Assembly (NCBI RefSeq): GCF_001705435.1
Contig: NZ_MDEN01000060.1
Span: forward strand, 62,001-126,000
Length of the DNA: 64,000 bases
Reading direction: 5' to 3'
DNA from: Pseudomonas graminis
GTDB taxonomy: Bacteria > Pseudomonadota > Gammaproteobacteria > Pseudomonadales > Pseudomonadaceae
In this document: one piece after another, positions 47,401-56,311 of the stretch
Position numbering within the stretch: position 1 is the first letter of the stretch
Layout: every line of letters starts with the position of its first letter
Translations under genes and position numbers: made by a program
Notes under the pieces: model-generated
Told to the model about the DNA's origin: nothing
Databases searched by the model: none
Seen by the model: the letters and a program-made list of their open reading frames with translations, nothing else

Positions 47401-49746
47401 ATGTGTTCGATGTGCGATGCGCTCACCCAACTCTGGACGGACGGAGCGAACAGCCAGGGTGTGAGCCAACAGACAGCCACCAGCCAGGCGACGCTTGGGC
47501 ACCTGACGCTTGATCAGCAAGCCAACTACCTGACTGATGGCTATTGGCACGACGCCTATGGCGGTTCCCAACACCACTTTGACGTGCACGCCGGTGGGTC
47601 GCTCACCGTCAACCTGGCCAGCTTGAGCGCGAATGCTCAGGTTGTTGCTCGATATGCGCTGCAAAGCTGGACCAATGTCAGCGGCCTGAAATTTGTGGAA
47701 ACCACCGCTGCCGCTGCGATCAATTTCAGCGAAAACAAAAGCGGTGCGTATAGCAGCTCCAACTATGCAGGCAGCATCATCTCGAACAGCAGCGTCAACA
47801 TCGCTTCCGATTGGGTGAAATACGGTTTGTATTATCAGCAAACCTACATTCATGAAATTGGCCACGCGCTGGGGTTGGGCCATGCGGGCAATTACAACGG
47901 GAGCGCGACCTTCCCCAACAATGTTTTCTATCAAGAGGACAGCTGGAAATACTCGGTAATGTCCTACTTCAGTCAGGACGAGAATACCTATTCCAATGCC
48001 TCTTTCGGCTATGTCGCTACGCCTATGCTGGCGGACATCGTAGCCATCCAGTCACTGTACGGCACCGCCGTTACCCGCACAGGTGACAATACCTACGGTT
48101 TCAACAACAACGCCGGAACCGACTTCATGCCAGGTCTGGTGGGCACAATTTATGATGCGGGCGGCAATGACACGATCAACGTCGGCACCTATGCCGGCGC
48201 TCAAACAGTCGATTTGAGAAGTGAAGCTTTTTCCAGCCTGTACGGCGGTGTATCGAACATCGCCATCGCGCGCGGTACGGTTATCGAGAACGCCATAACG
48301 GGTGCAGGCGCGGATACGCTGATCGGCAACGCCAGTGACAACTTCCTCAATGGCAACGCTGGCAATGACCAGTTGTTTGGCGGCGATGGCAACGATCGGC
48401 TGATGGGAGGGGCGGGTTCGGACATGCTCAATGGTGGCAACGGCTTAGACACCGCCTTGTATACCGAGGCAGGTGCTCGCTACTTTGCCCACTACGATGC
48501 CGCGCTTGTGAGTGGTGCCAGCCTCAGCGTTCATGACGCGCAAACGTCCGATGTGGACTCGCTTTCAAGCGTCGAAAAGCTGGCTTTCATGGACCGCAAT
48601 GCCAGTGTCGACGAACTGCTGATGGCTTTTCACAGCCGGTATGGCGCCTTTAATGCCGAGAGTGACGCCACTGTTTCATTGAGTTTTGGCATGGACCTAC
48701 ATCACACAGCGCTCACCGAGGATCAGGCTTACGTTGCCAGGCTCTACTCATTGTTCGGTCGGACGCCCGATTATCAGGGCTTGAATTATTGGCTGACGCA
48801 TCAGGCGATGGGCAGTTCGGATGCAGAGATTCGCGATGGCTTTCTGAATTCCGCTGAAGGGATACAGCGCTTCAGCATGCTTGGTAGTCGGGACTTTGTG
48901 CTTGAGCTCTATCAGAATGTACTGCATCGCACAGGCGATGATTCAGGTGTGTCGTACTGGAACACGCTGCTGCAGCAGGGTTTGAGTCGAACAGCGGTTG
49001 CTGATGGCTTCCTGAATTCGCGCGAGAGCCATGACCTCTCGGAGGGCGAGGCAGGCTACATCAGGATCGTGGCTCATAACGCCTGGAACAATCTGGATAT
49101 GGTGGTGGGCAAGGGCGTGGCCACCGGCACGGCTGGCGACGATCAGATCAGTGAGCAGGAAGTCAGGCTCGACAGCAATGCAGTTTCGCATCTGTCCGGC
49201 AACGCCGGTATCGACACCTTTATTTTCAACGACGCTGCATCCGCCTACACGATCGGCGCGCTCGATACCGACACGCTATCAGTCAGTCGTTCCACGGGAG
49301 CGGCGGCGAAATTCGACCTGAGTGGCTTCAATGTGCTGGATTTCGCAGATCGCGAACTGTTCGTTCTCGACTCGGCGCAGGCAAGCATTGGTCGCCTGTA
49401 TACGATTCTGGATCGTGCTCCCGATATCGAAGGCCTGAAGTTCTGGCTGTCTCACGGCGCCGCAGGCGAAACCGGTGCCCAGATTGCGGATGGTTTTGTG
49501 CAATCTGCCGAGTTTTCCCAACGCCTGCCCGATGGCAGCAACGCAGCCTTTGTCGAAAATCTGTATCACAACGTCCTGGATCGAGGCAGCGACGCTGGCG
49601 GCCTTGCCTATTGGGTCCAATCGCTGGACGGCGGCACGAGCCGTGGGCAGGTCGCATTCAATATCGCCAACTCACCGGAGTCTGCTGCACTGACTCAAGG
49701 CGATGCCGGCTTCATTCACCTGATAGGGCATGCTGATTGGGTTTGA
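47401..49746 (+). CDS. Serralysin-like M10 metalloprotease with RTX and four DUF4214 repeats
   Basis: 781 residues, no signal peptide. N-terminal zinc metalloprotease with HEIGHALGLGH at 151-161 and a SVMSYF Met-turn near 185-190. RTX Gly-Asp repeats at about 309-347 (GNAGNDQLFGGDGND). Then two pairs of DUF4214 repeats, near 444 and 500 and near 662 and 717; each pair ends in a matching G-Y/F-I...H..W segment, so the C-terminal half arose by duplication. Serralysins are exported by PrtDEF-type type I systems; none is adjacent, and the PrtD-type exporter at 7-12 kb is a candidate. The ATG is preferred over a TTG six codons earlier because of GGAG spacing. Secreted protease acting on surface or extracellular proteins is likely. 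Confidence 0.9.
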   Translation: MCSMCDALTQLWTDGANSQGVSQQTATSQATLGHLTLDQQANYLTDGYWHDAYGGSQHHFDVHAGGSLTVNLASLSANAQVVARYALQSWTNVSGLKFVETTAAAAINFSENKSGAYSSSNYAGSIISNSSVNIASDWVKYGLYYQQTYIHEIGHALGLGHAGNYNGSATFPNNVFYQEDSWKYSVMSYFSQDENTYSNASFGYVATPMLADIVAIQSLYGTAVTRTGDNTYGFNNNAGTDFMPGLVGTIYDAGGNDTINVGTYAGAQTVDLRSEAFSSLYGGVSNIAIARGTVIENAITGAGADTLIGNASDNFLNGNAGNDQLFGGDGNDRLMGGAGSDMLNGGNGLDTALYTEAGARYFAHYDAALVSGASLSVHDAQTSDVDSLSSVEKLAFMDRNASVDELLMAFHSRYGAFNAESDATVSLSFGMDLHHTALTEDQAYVARLYSLFGRTPDYQGLNYWLTHQAMGSSDAEIRDGFLNSAEGIQRFSMLGSRDFVLELYQNVLHRTGDDSGVSYWNTLLQQGLSRTAVADGFLNSRESHDLSEGEAGYIRIVAHNAWNNLDMVVGKGVATGTAGDDQISEQEVRLDSNAVSHLSGNAGIDTFIFNDAASAYTIGALDTDTLSVSRSTGAAAKFDLSGFNVLDFADRELFVLDSAQASIGRLYTILDRAPDIEGLKFWLSHGAAGETGAQIADGFVQSAEFSQRLPDGSNAAFVENLYHNVLDRGSDAGGLAYWVQSLDGGTSRGQVAFNIANSPESAALTQGDAGFIHLIGHADWV

Positions 49747-49767
49747 GCCACCTGCGCCACAGTCTGG

Positions 49768-50382
49768 CTAGAGCCCCCGATGCTTGCTGATCGCATCTGC
49801 AATTTTTTTCGCCGGGACTTTTTGCAGCGTGCACAGCAGCTGGTGGGAAACGCCGGCCAGACCGTGGGTGTCGCGCAGTTGATGCCCAAGGTGGAGCGTG
49901 AGGTTGGCGGCCATTTCCGCGTCGGCCATGGCCCGGTGAGCCTTGCCGGTGTGGGGCAAGCCGGCCCAACTGGTGAGGGTGCCGAGTTTGTGGTTCGGCG
50001 CGTGGGGCAGGAGACGTCGCGCCAGCAGCATCGAGCAGGCGAAGCTTTGTACGCGATTGCGCTTGATGCGCGACAGCTCGAAGTCCCAGAACTTCTGGTC
50101 AAACGAGGCGTTGTGCGCCACCAGTGGCGTCAGGCCGACGAACTCGGCGACCTCGTTCATGACCCGGTCAGCCGGCGGCGCCGTGCGCAGCATGCTGTTG
50201 CTGATGCCGGTCAGGGACTCGATAAAAGACGGGATGCGCACGCCAGCGTTCATCAGGCTTTGATAGCGCTCGACGATCACGCCCTGCTCCACGATCACCA
50301 CGGCGATTTCCGTGGCGCGGCAGTAGCTGCTGGGGGAAATGCCGGTGGTTTCGAAGTCGATGACGGCGATACGTTCTTGCAT
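49768..50382 (-). CDS. DnaQ-type 3'-5' exonuclease
   Basis: 204 residues of the DEDDh exonuclease superfamily: VIDFETTG (Exo I), LVAHNASFD (Exo II) and HRAMADAEM (Exo III). Resembles the free-standing PolC/DNA polymerase III epsilon-like exonucleases of pseudomonads. Biological role unknown. Convergent with the metalloprotease gene. Confidence 0.9.
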   Translation of the reverse strand: MQERIAVIDFETTGISPSSYCRATEIAVVIVEQGVIVERYQSLMNAGVRIPSFIESLTGISNSMLRTAPPADRVMNEVAEFVGLTPLVAHNASFDQKFWDFELSRIKRNRVQSFACSMLLARRLLPHAPNHKLGTLTSWAGLPHTGKAHRAMADAEMAANLTLHLGHQLRDTHGLAGVSHQLLCTLQKVPAKKIADAISKHRGL

Positions 50383-50457
50383 GGCGTGGCCTTCAAATAG
50401 CGGGGTGGTGCGTTGACGTGAGAAGTATCGGGCGGCCTGATCAGCGCGCTGCTGGCA

Positions 50458-50937
50458 TCAATTCTTGAGCAGCAACCCGCCCTCGATAGGCACATAACGA
50501 CTGGCCGCGCGGATCAGCGAGTTGGCGGTCAACCCCGGCACACCGTAGGCAATCGCTTCGACGCCGTGCTTGCTGATGATGCGCTCCATCAACAGGTCGA
50601 AATCGCCATCGCCGGACGCCAGCACAACCTCATCGACATTCGGCGCGACGTCCATGATGTCGATGGTGATGCCCACGTCCCAGTCGCCTTTGGCCGAGCC
50701 GTCACTGCGCTGGATGTAGGGCTTGAGTTTGACGGTAAAGCCGAGGTTGCGCAGGATCTGCTGAAATTGCTGCTGCTTGCTGTCGCCACGGTCGATGGCA
50801 TACGCATACGCCTCGACGATCTGACCGCGCTGGCTGATGTCAGCCCACAGGGCTGCGTAATTGAAGTGACAACCGTGAGCCTGACGCACTGTGTAATACA
50901 GATTCTGTACGTCGGCGAAGACCGCGATTCTTCTCAC
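50458..50937 (-). CDS. LabA-like NYN-domain protein
   Basis: 159 residues; NYN (PIN-like) nuclease fold with IAVFADVQNLYYT at the N-terminus, KGDWDVGITIDIM and LASGDGDFDLLM, which carry the conserved acidic residues. The GTG start is preferred: AGGA lies about seven bases upstream and homologues begin at this point; an ATG eight codons earlier is possible. Probably an RNA-processing nuclease. Same strand as the exonuclease gene, gap of about 75 bases. Confidence 0.88.
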   Translation of the reverse strand: MRRIAVFADVQNLYYTVRQAHGCHFNYAALWADISQRGQIVEAYAYAIDRGDSKQQQFQQILRNLGFTVKLKPYIQRSDGSAKGDWDVGITIDIMDVAPNVDEVVLASGDGDFDLLMERIISKHGVEAIAYGVPGLTANSLIRAASRYVPIEGGLLLKN

Positions 50938-51075
50938 CCAAATTCCTCGATGCGCTGACAAGCGACAGGGATCCGAAAACCGGACCGGCGCTCAGTATGC
51001 CAGTTTGGGGAAGGGATAGAAGGATTGGGTGGAGGGTGCGGTTGTGCTGCGCAGACCTGATCCTTATAGAAACGA

Positions 51076-51173
51076 TCCTGTGGAAGCGAGCTTGCTCGCG
51101 AAATGGCTTGGCCATCCGCCGAATCTTCAGCGACTGAAATGCCGCCTTCGTGAGCAAGCTCACTCCCACAGGG
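51076..51173. repeat. REPIN-type inverted repeat, second family
   Basis: TGTGGAAGCGAGCTTGCTCGCGAA and its imperfect inverse (TCGTGAGCAAGCTCACTCCCACA), the common Pseudomonas GAGCGAGCTTGCTCGC element, flank about 50 bases. A related element closes the window. Confidence 0.85.
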
Positions 51174-51192
51174 AGGGCGTTAGCTGCGGCTA

Positions 51193-52017
51193 TCAGACGA
51201 ACGAATCGTCGTCGTCAAACATGCCGCCACCGGTGTCGCTGCCGTAATCGGTATCGGCGAAGCCATTGGAATCACTGCCCCAGGCGTCATTCCCGGTGTT
51301 GTCGTTGCCAGTGACGCGCTGCTGGTCGTCACCCCAACCACCGCTGCCGCCCTGATCATGTTCAGCGGCAGGCTGGGCCGGCTGCTCCTGGATGATCTCG
51401 ACGACTTCCTGCGGTTGGCTGTTGTGGTGGAACAGGCTGCTGATGCCTTCCGCCAGCATCACGCCACCGGCCACGCCCGCGGCGGTTTTCAGTGCGCCAC
51501 CCAGAAAGCCACTACCGACGGGCGCCGCCGGTGCCTGTTGCGGTTGGGCATAGTTTTGCGGTGGCTGAGCATAGTTCTGCTGCGGCGCGTTGTAAGGCGG
51601 CGCGCTTGCAGGGCCACTTTCGCGCCAGCCGCCCGACGAAGGCTGCGGATTCGATGGACGCGAGAACGACGAAGCCGGTTGCTGAGCCTGAGGCTCGCGC
51701 GAACCGCCACCAAAGATGCTCGACAGAAACCCGCCGCCACTGCCGGACGGCGCAGGCGCCGCGGATTTTGACCGTTCCAGCTCAGCCCGCAGTTGTTGAA
51801 TCTGCTCGTCGCGCTGACGGTTCTGGGCCTCCAGCTGCTTGATCGCGACTTCCTGCACCAGAATCGACTGCGCCATGTAATAAGGCGCAGCGGGCTGGCG
51901 AGTCAGGTGCTCCTTGATCAGCGCTTCGGCCTGCGCATCACGGGGGGCCGATTCGGTTTCTGCTTGCTTGAGCTTGCCAAACAAGCCGTCGATCAGGGTT
52001 TGTTCTTCGCTGTTCAT
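51193..52017 (-). CDS. DUF2076 family protein
   Basis: 274 residues starting at MNSEEQTLIDGLFGKLKQ, the family N-terminus; upstream frame residues are not conserved. Helical N-terminal 85 residues with a coiled coil, a Pro/Gln/Ser-rich middle with NYAQPPQ-type repeats, a short Gly/Ala hydrophobic segment (FLGGALKTAAGVAGGVML) and an acidic, Gly/Asp/Asn-rich tail ending in MFDDDDSFV. The family is conserved in proteobacteria and usually described as a periplasmic or ABC-transporter-associated protein, but function is unknown. Confidence 0.9.
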   Translation of the reverse strand: MNSEEQTLIDGLFGKLKQAETESAPRDAQAEALIKEHLTRQPAAPYYMAQSILVQEVAIKQLEAQNRQRDEQIQQLRAELERSKSAAPAPSGSGGGFLSSIFGGGSREPQAQQPASSFSRPSNPQPSSGGWRESGPASAPPYNAPQQNYAQPPQNYAQPQQAPAAPVGSGFLGGALKTAAGVAGGVMLAEGISSLFHHNSQPQEVVEIIQEQPAQPAAEHDQGGSGGWGDDQQRVTGNDNTGNDAWGSDSNGFADTDYGSDTGGGMFDDDDSFV

Positions 52018-52206
52018 GGCGACCTCGTTAGATTGCCGTAGGAATTCTGTTCTGAGCCATTGCTCAGGCATAGCCAGTAATGGGGCTGTTCAAGGGCGTT
52101 TCAATAGCATGTAAAAAAAGTTAAGAAGGCTCGCAGGGCGTGGCCGGTTGGCCGGTTCTGCGGCGCTACGTTAAAGTGTTGGCCTGCTTATCCTTGTGAT
52201 CCGTTC

Positions 52207-52860
52207 ATGAATCCGCTGACCCTTCTGCAAGACTCGTTTTACTTCTTCCGACGCAACTTCGGCAGCATTCTTACGCTGTGCCTGCCGCTGGTGGTACTGG
52301 AGGCCCTGACCAAACAGCTCGTCGGCTTCGGGGCGAGCACCGGGGCCGCGCCACTGTTGGTCGGGCTGCTTTTCTACCCGCTTTATACCGGCGCGCTGAT
52401 CCTGTTTATGGACGCCAAAACCCGTGGCGAAGATCCGGTCAAATCCAACCTGTGGGCCGTTGCCTTGCGCCTGTGGCCCACCTTCGCGGTGCTGACGGCG
52501 CTGAGCACGCTGCTGATCATGGCCGGCATGTCGCTGTTCATCCTGCCGGGCGTGTGGGTGATGATCAAACTGGTGCTGTCGGAATACCTGCTGGTGTTGC
52601 GCGGGATGGGGCCGCTGGAGGCGATGCGCGAAAGCTTCAGGATGACCCAGGGCCATGTGCTGCGGATTTTCGTCTGCGTGCTGTGCGTTTACATCCCGCT
52701 GTCGCTGCTTGAGGCGCTCAGTTATTACGTGCTGCCTGACCAACAGAGCCCGGGGCTGTCGATTGCAGTGGACAGTATTTCCAGCTTCCTGCAGTTGTTT
52801 ATCAGCGTGGTGATGTTCCGGTTGTTCATGCTCATCGACCCACCTGCCCGGTCGGCCTGA
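52207..52860 (+). CDS. YciC-type integral membrane protein
   Basis: 217 residues with six hydrophobic segments and the RNFGSILTLCLPLVVLE N-terminus. Resembles the UPF0259/YciC family of inner-membrane proteins, function unknown. It ends 4 bases before the next gene, so the two are probably co-transcribed. Confidence 0.82.
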   Translation: MNPLTLLQDSFYFFRRNFGSILTLCLPLVVLEALTKQLVGFGASTGAAPLLVGLLFYPLYTGALILFMDAKTRGEDPVKSNLWAVALRLWPTFAVLTALSTLLIMAGMSLFILPGVWVMIKLVLSEYLLVLRGMGPLEAMRESFRMTQGHVLRIFVCVLCVYIPLSLLEALSYYVLPDQQSPGLSIAVDSISSFLQLFISVVMFRLFMLIDPPARSA

Positions 52861-52864
52861 CAAG

Positions 52865-53959
52865 ATGGCACGCCCGACGCGGTATCTGCTTTACCTCGCG
52901 GTGTGTGCCGGGCTGTTCGGGATACTGCTGTATGACGTGACCTGGCACCCTGCCCGATACGAAAACGCGGCGGTGTCCTGCAACGCGATGGACGCAAAGC
53001 CACCGGTATTGGCGCCGGGTCAGACGCTCACAGTGATGACCTGGAACATTCAATACCTGGCCGGCAAACGTTATGTCTTCTGGTACGACCTGCCCGACGG
53101 CAGCGGCCCGGATGAACGGCCAACGCCTGAAGACATTGCGTACAACCTGGATGAAGTGGCGCGGGTCATCCGCGACGAGCAGCCGGACATCGTCTTGCTG
53201 CAGGAAGTCGACGACGGCGCGAAGAACACCGACTACGGCAATCAACTCGCCCTGCTCCAGGCGCGCGTCGCCGACCTGTACCCGTGCAGCAGCGAGGCGT
53301 TTTACTGGAAGTCCGACTTCGTGCCGGATCAACACATCTTCGGCAGTGTCGGGCGCAAGCTGGCAACGCTGAGCCGCTACCAGATGGACAGCGCCGAACG
53401 CCTGCAACTGCCCTCGCCGTCCGGCCATTTCATCAGCCGACTGTTTCAACCCCAGCCTGCGCTACTGGTCAGCTACCTGCCGCTCAAAGATGGCGGGCGC
53501 CTGGCAGTGACGAATACGCATTTAAGCGATGCCGAATCGGGCGGCGACGTGCAACAGCGACAGGTCGCGGCGGTTAGTGGGTTGCAACACGCCTTCGAGA
53601 AAAACGGCACGCTGTGGATCACTGGCGGAGATTTCAGTTTGCTGCCACAGGGGCAATATCAGCGGCTACCTTCCGGACAGCGCGCGCCGTATTCGGCGGA
53701 GAGCGAGCTTCGGGGCTTGTGGGAAAGCTTCCCGATGATCCCGAGCAATGAAGACGTAGCCGGTGAGGATCGTCGCACGTGGTACACCCGCTTCCCCAAC
53801 GACCCGAGCATCAGCGGCCCGGACCGGACGCAGGACTTTCTGTTCTACAGCCCGAAGCTGAAGCGGGTGGAGGCGCGGGTGAGGCAGGCGGATACCCTGT
53901 TGATCTCTGATCACATGCCGGTGATTGCGCGATTCAGGGTACCGGCGAAGGTCGAGTAG
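52865..53959 (+). CDS. Endonuclease/exonuclease/phosphatase family protein
   Basis: 364 residues with an N-terminal membrane anchor (about 6-25). Catalytic motifs of the EEP fold: MTWNIQYLAG, LLQEVDDG, and SDHMPVIARF near the C-terminus with the general-base His. Activity may be on phosphodiesters of lipids or nucleic acids outside the cytoplasm; substrate not predictable. Directly downstream of the membrane protein gene. Confidence 0.85.
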   Translation: MARPTRYLLYLAVCAGLFGILLYDVTWHPARYENAAVSCNAMDAKPPVLAPGQTLTVMTWNIQYLAGKRYVFWYDLPDGSGPDERPTPEDIAYNLDEVARVIRDEQPDIVLLQEVDDGAKNTDYGNQLALLQARVADLYPCSSEAFYWKSDFVPDQHIFGSVGRKLATLSRYQMDSAERLQLPSPSGHFISRLFQPQPALLVSYLPLKDGGRLAVTNTHLSDAESGGDVQQRQVAAVSGLQHAFEKNGTLWITGGDFSLLPQGQYQRLPSGQRAPYSAESELRGLWESFPMIPSNEDVAGEDRRTWYTRFPNDPSISGPDRTQDFLFYSPKLKRVEARVRQADTLLISDHMPVIARFRVPAKVE

Positions 53960-54052
53960 AAAAGCGCCTCTAAAGCCTGCTTCCCAGGTGCATGGCAGGG
54001 GCGCTTGATCTGAACAGACCAGTGCTGGATTGCCCGGCACCGGTCGCTGCAA

Positions 54053-56182
54053 TCAGAACGTGACGCTGGCCGTCAGCCGCGCGGTTCGGAGCGCCCCCTC
54101 CTCGACCTGGAGCGTGCTGCTGCCCGTGGTGGCCGGGTAGTATTCCTTATTGAACAGGTTGTCGATGTTCAACTGCAGGCTGGTCTTGTAGTCATGGGTG
54201 GGCAAATCCCAGCGCACAAAGGCATCGGCCGTTGTGTAGCTGTCCAGCCAGAAGCTGTTGGCGTCGTCCCCCGGCCGCTCTCCGACGTATCGGGCACCTG
54301 CACCGACATGCCACTTACCGGTTTCGGCAGGCAGTGCGAGTTGATGGCTGAGGTACAGGCTCGCAGTATGCATCGGCGCATTGGGCAAGCGGTTGCCTTC
54401 CTGCTCGGGTGACTCTTCGTTTTTCAGCACTTCCGTGTGGTCGTAGGCGTAGGTGCCAATGATGCTCCAGTTACGCGCTATCTCTCCGGTCACATCCAGC
54501 TCAACCCCTCGTGAGCGGGCCTTCCCCACCGCTTCGTCGATGCTGTCGCCGTTGCTTTGCAGCACGCTGTTCACAAGGTTCTTCTTGACGATGTCATACA
54601 CGGCCAGGTTCACATTGAGCGCCTGGACCGGGCTGTATTTGATGCCGACTTCGTAGCTGCGCCCTTCGGTAGGCTTGAAGCTGTTGCCCGCGTCGTCAGC
54701 ATCGTTAGGCACGAAGGAACGGCTGTAGTTGGCGTAGAGCGCGACGTTGTCGGTCGGCTGGTAAACAATCCCGCCAAAAGGGAGAAACTTGTCACCGTTG
54801 GAGTCGGCGCCCGGTGCGTACGAACTGCCCAGCCCCTGATCGCTGTATTGATCCCAGTGTTCCTGACGCCCCCCGAATACCAGAATCCAGCGATCATTGA
54901 GGTGCCAGTTGTCCTTGAAGTATGCCGAGGTAGTGACCAGGTTATTTTCGGCGTTGCTCTGGACCGCGCTGACCGTCGAAGGCTCAGCCAGATTGCCGTA
55001 GGTGGGGTCCTGAATGTTGAGGTTGCCGGTGGTGCTGCTGGCATTGCGATAGGTTTTACCGCGGTATTTATCCAGCGACTCGTTGTCCACCCCGACGACG
55101 ATCTCATGCCTCTGGCCGAACAACTGCTGATCGCCTATGAAGTCCAGAGCGGTATAGCGGCTCTCATAATCATAGTGCCCGCCATTGGCAATCCGGCGCA
55201 GGGTGTCGCCTTTCAAGGTGCTCGGCTGTGCAATCGCCAGGCTGTAACGATCCTCGGTCCATCCGTAGGTCAACCGGCTTCGCCAGGCGTCATTGAGCTG
55301 GTACTCGAACTTCGCGGTGGTGCTTTGGCTGATGCCGACGGTCTTGGCCCAGCGCTCATCCAGACGGTCGCGGTAACTGATGTCGGCCGGGTGGCCATTG
55401 GCGAACACGGTGCCGCGGTCAAAGGGGCTCGCGTAATCGTTGTAGGTGTACGCCAGCGAGAAACTGGCGCGGTCGCCCACCCAGGCGATCGATGGCGCAA
55501 TCAGCGTGTGCTCATCGACACCATAATTACGCCAGTAGTCCTCGTGGGAGCGCTCGGCAACCAGCCGATAAGCCAGGTTGGTATCGCCCAGCGGCCCAGT
55601 GGTGTCCAGACCAAACGTCCCGCCGCCTTCACTGTAACCAGACCCGGTCAGAGTCGTGCTTTGGGTGAACTGCGGCTGCTTGCTGATCACATTGATCAGC
55701 CCGCCCGGCTCCAGCGCGCCGTACATGAGCGATGCCGGGCCTTTCAGCACTTCTACGTGATCGGTGGTGGCGCCGAGATTGCGGCCGATCGCCGAGCGCA
55801 CCCCGTCCCGCAAAATGGAGTTGTCGTCGTTGCTGCCAAATCCGCGCTTGATGACAGCGTCCTTCGTGCCCCCCAACGTATTCGTCTGGCTCACACCACT
55901 GACAAAGCGCATGGCGTCGTTGAGATCTTTGACCTGATAGTCATCCAGGGTTTGCGCAGTGACCGTGTTGACGGTCTGTGCTTCATCCCGATTCTGGGTG
56001 GAGGTCTTGCTGGCCGTACTCCCTTCAGAAAGCGTATAGCTCCCCGAGCCGTCAGCTGCATCGCGTGTGGACTGGATGACACTGGGCGCCAGCTCGGTGA
56101 CCGGCTGGGCCGCCATTGCAAGACCAGGTAGGGCAGAACACAGCAGGACCGATGCATGAGTCCGGTTAAAGAGCTTGACCAC
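54053..56182 (-). CDS. TonB-dependent siderophore receptor
   Basis: Outer membrane receptor for a ferric siderophore. 709 residues from a GTG with GGAG eight bases upstream. Signal peptide to about residue 25 (GLAMAA); plug domain from about 70 (DLNDAMRFVSGVSQ, DGVRSAIGRN, VEVLKGPASLMYGALEPGG); 22-stranded barrel ending in aromatic LTASVTF. The plug wording resembles ferrichrome/FhuA-like receptors; ligand unproven. No sigma or anti-sigma genes adjoin, so it is probably regulated by Fur only. Confidence 0.92.
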   Translation of the reverse strand: MVKLFNRTHASVLLCSALPGLAMAAQPVTELAPSVIQSTRDAADGSGSYTLSEGSTASKTSTQNRDEAQTVNTVTAQTLDDYQVKDLNDAMRFVSGVSQTNTLGGTKDAVIKRGFGSNDDNSILRDGVRSAIGRNLGATTDHVEVLKGPASLMYGALEPGGLINVISKQPQFTQSTTLTGSGYSEGGGTFGLDTTGPLGDTNLAYRLVAERSHEDYWRNYGVDEHTLIAPSIAWVGDRASFSLAYTYNDYASPFDRGTVFANGHPADISYRDRLDERWAKTVGISQSTTAKFEYQLNDAWRSRLTYGWTEDRYSLAIAQPSTLKGDTLRRIANGGHYDYESRYTALDFIGDQQLFGQRHEIVVGVDNESLDKYRGKTYRNASSTTGNLNIQDPTYGNLAEPSTVSAVQSNAENNLVTTSAYFKDNWHLNDRWILVFGGRQEHWDQYSDQGLGSSYAPGADSNGDKFLPFGGIVYQPTDNVALYANYSRSFVPNDADDAGNSFKPTEGRSYEVGIKYSPVQALNVNLAVYDIVKKNLVNSVLQSNGDSIDEAVGKARSRGVELDVTGEIARNWSIIGTYAYDHTEVLKNEESPEQEGNRLPNAPMHTASLYLSHQLALPAETGKWHVGAGARYVGERPGDDANSFWLDSYTTADAFVRWDLPTHDYKTSLQLNIDNLFNKEYYPATTGSSTLQVEEGALRTARLTASVTF

Positions 56183-56208
56183 GAGCTGACTCCGTAATGA
56201 AAAGAACG

Positions 56209-56230
56209 CTAATGCGATTCGTTACTATTA
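56209..56230 (-). promoter_or_regulatory. Possible degenerate Fur box upstream of the TonB receptor
   Basis: The minus-strand sequence TAATAGTAACGAATCGCATT, ending 27 bases before the GTG start, has AT-rich NAT repeats that partly match the Fur hexamer consensus. The match is weak and no operator can be asserted. Confidence 0.22.
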
Positions 56231-56311
56231 CACGGGTTGAACGCGTATTTACCTCACATGGCTGATGAAGTTTTTTTTGATCCGCTCGGGGTCATGCCTT
56301 TGTGCAGCCGA

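Noticed and set aside
54557..56131. 524-codon plus-strand frame
   Set aside because: Antisense to the TonB receptor, which has all family features; high-GC shadow frame.
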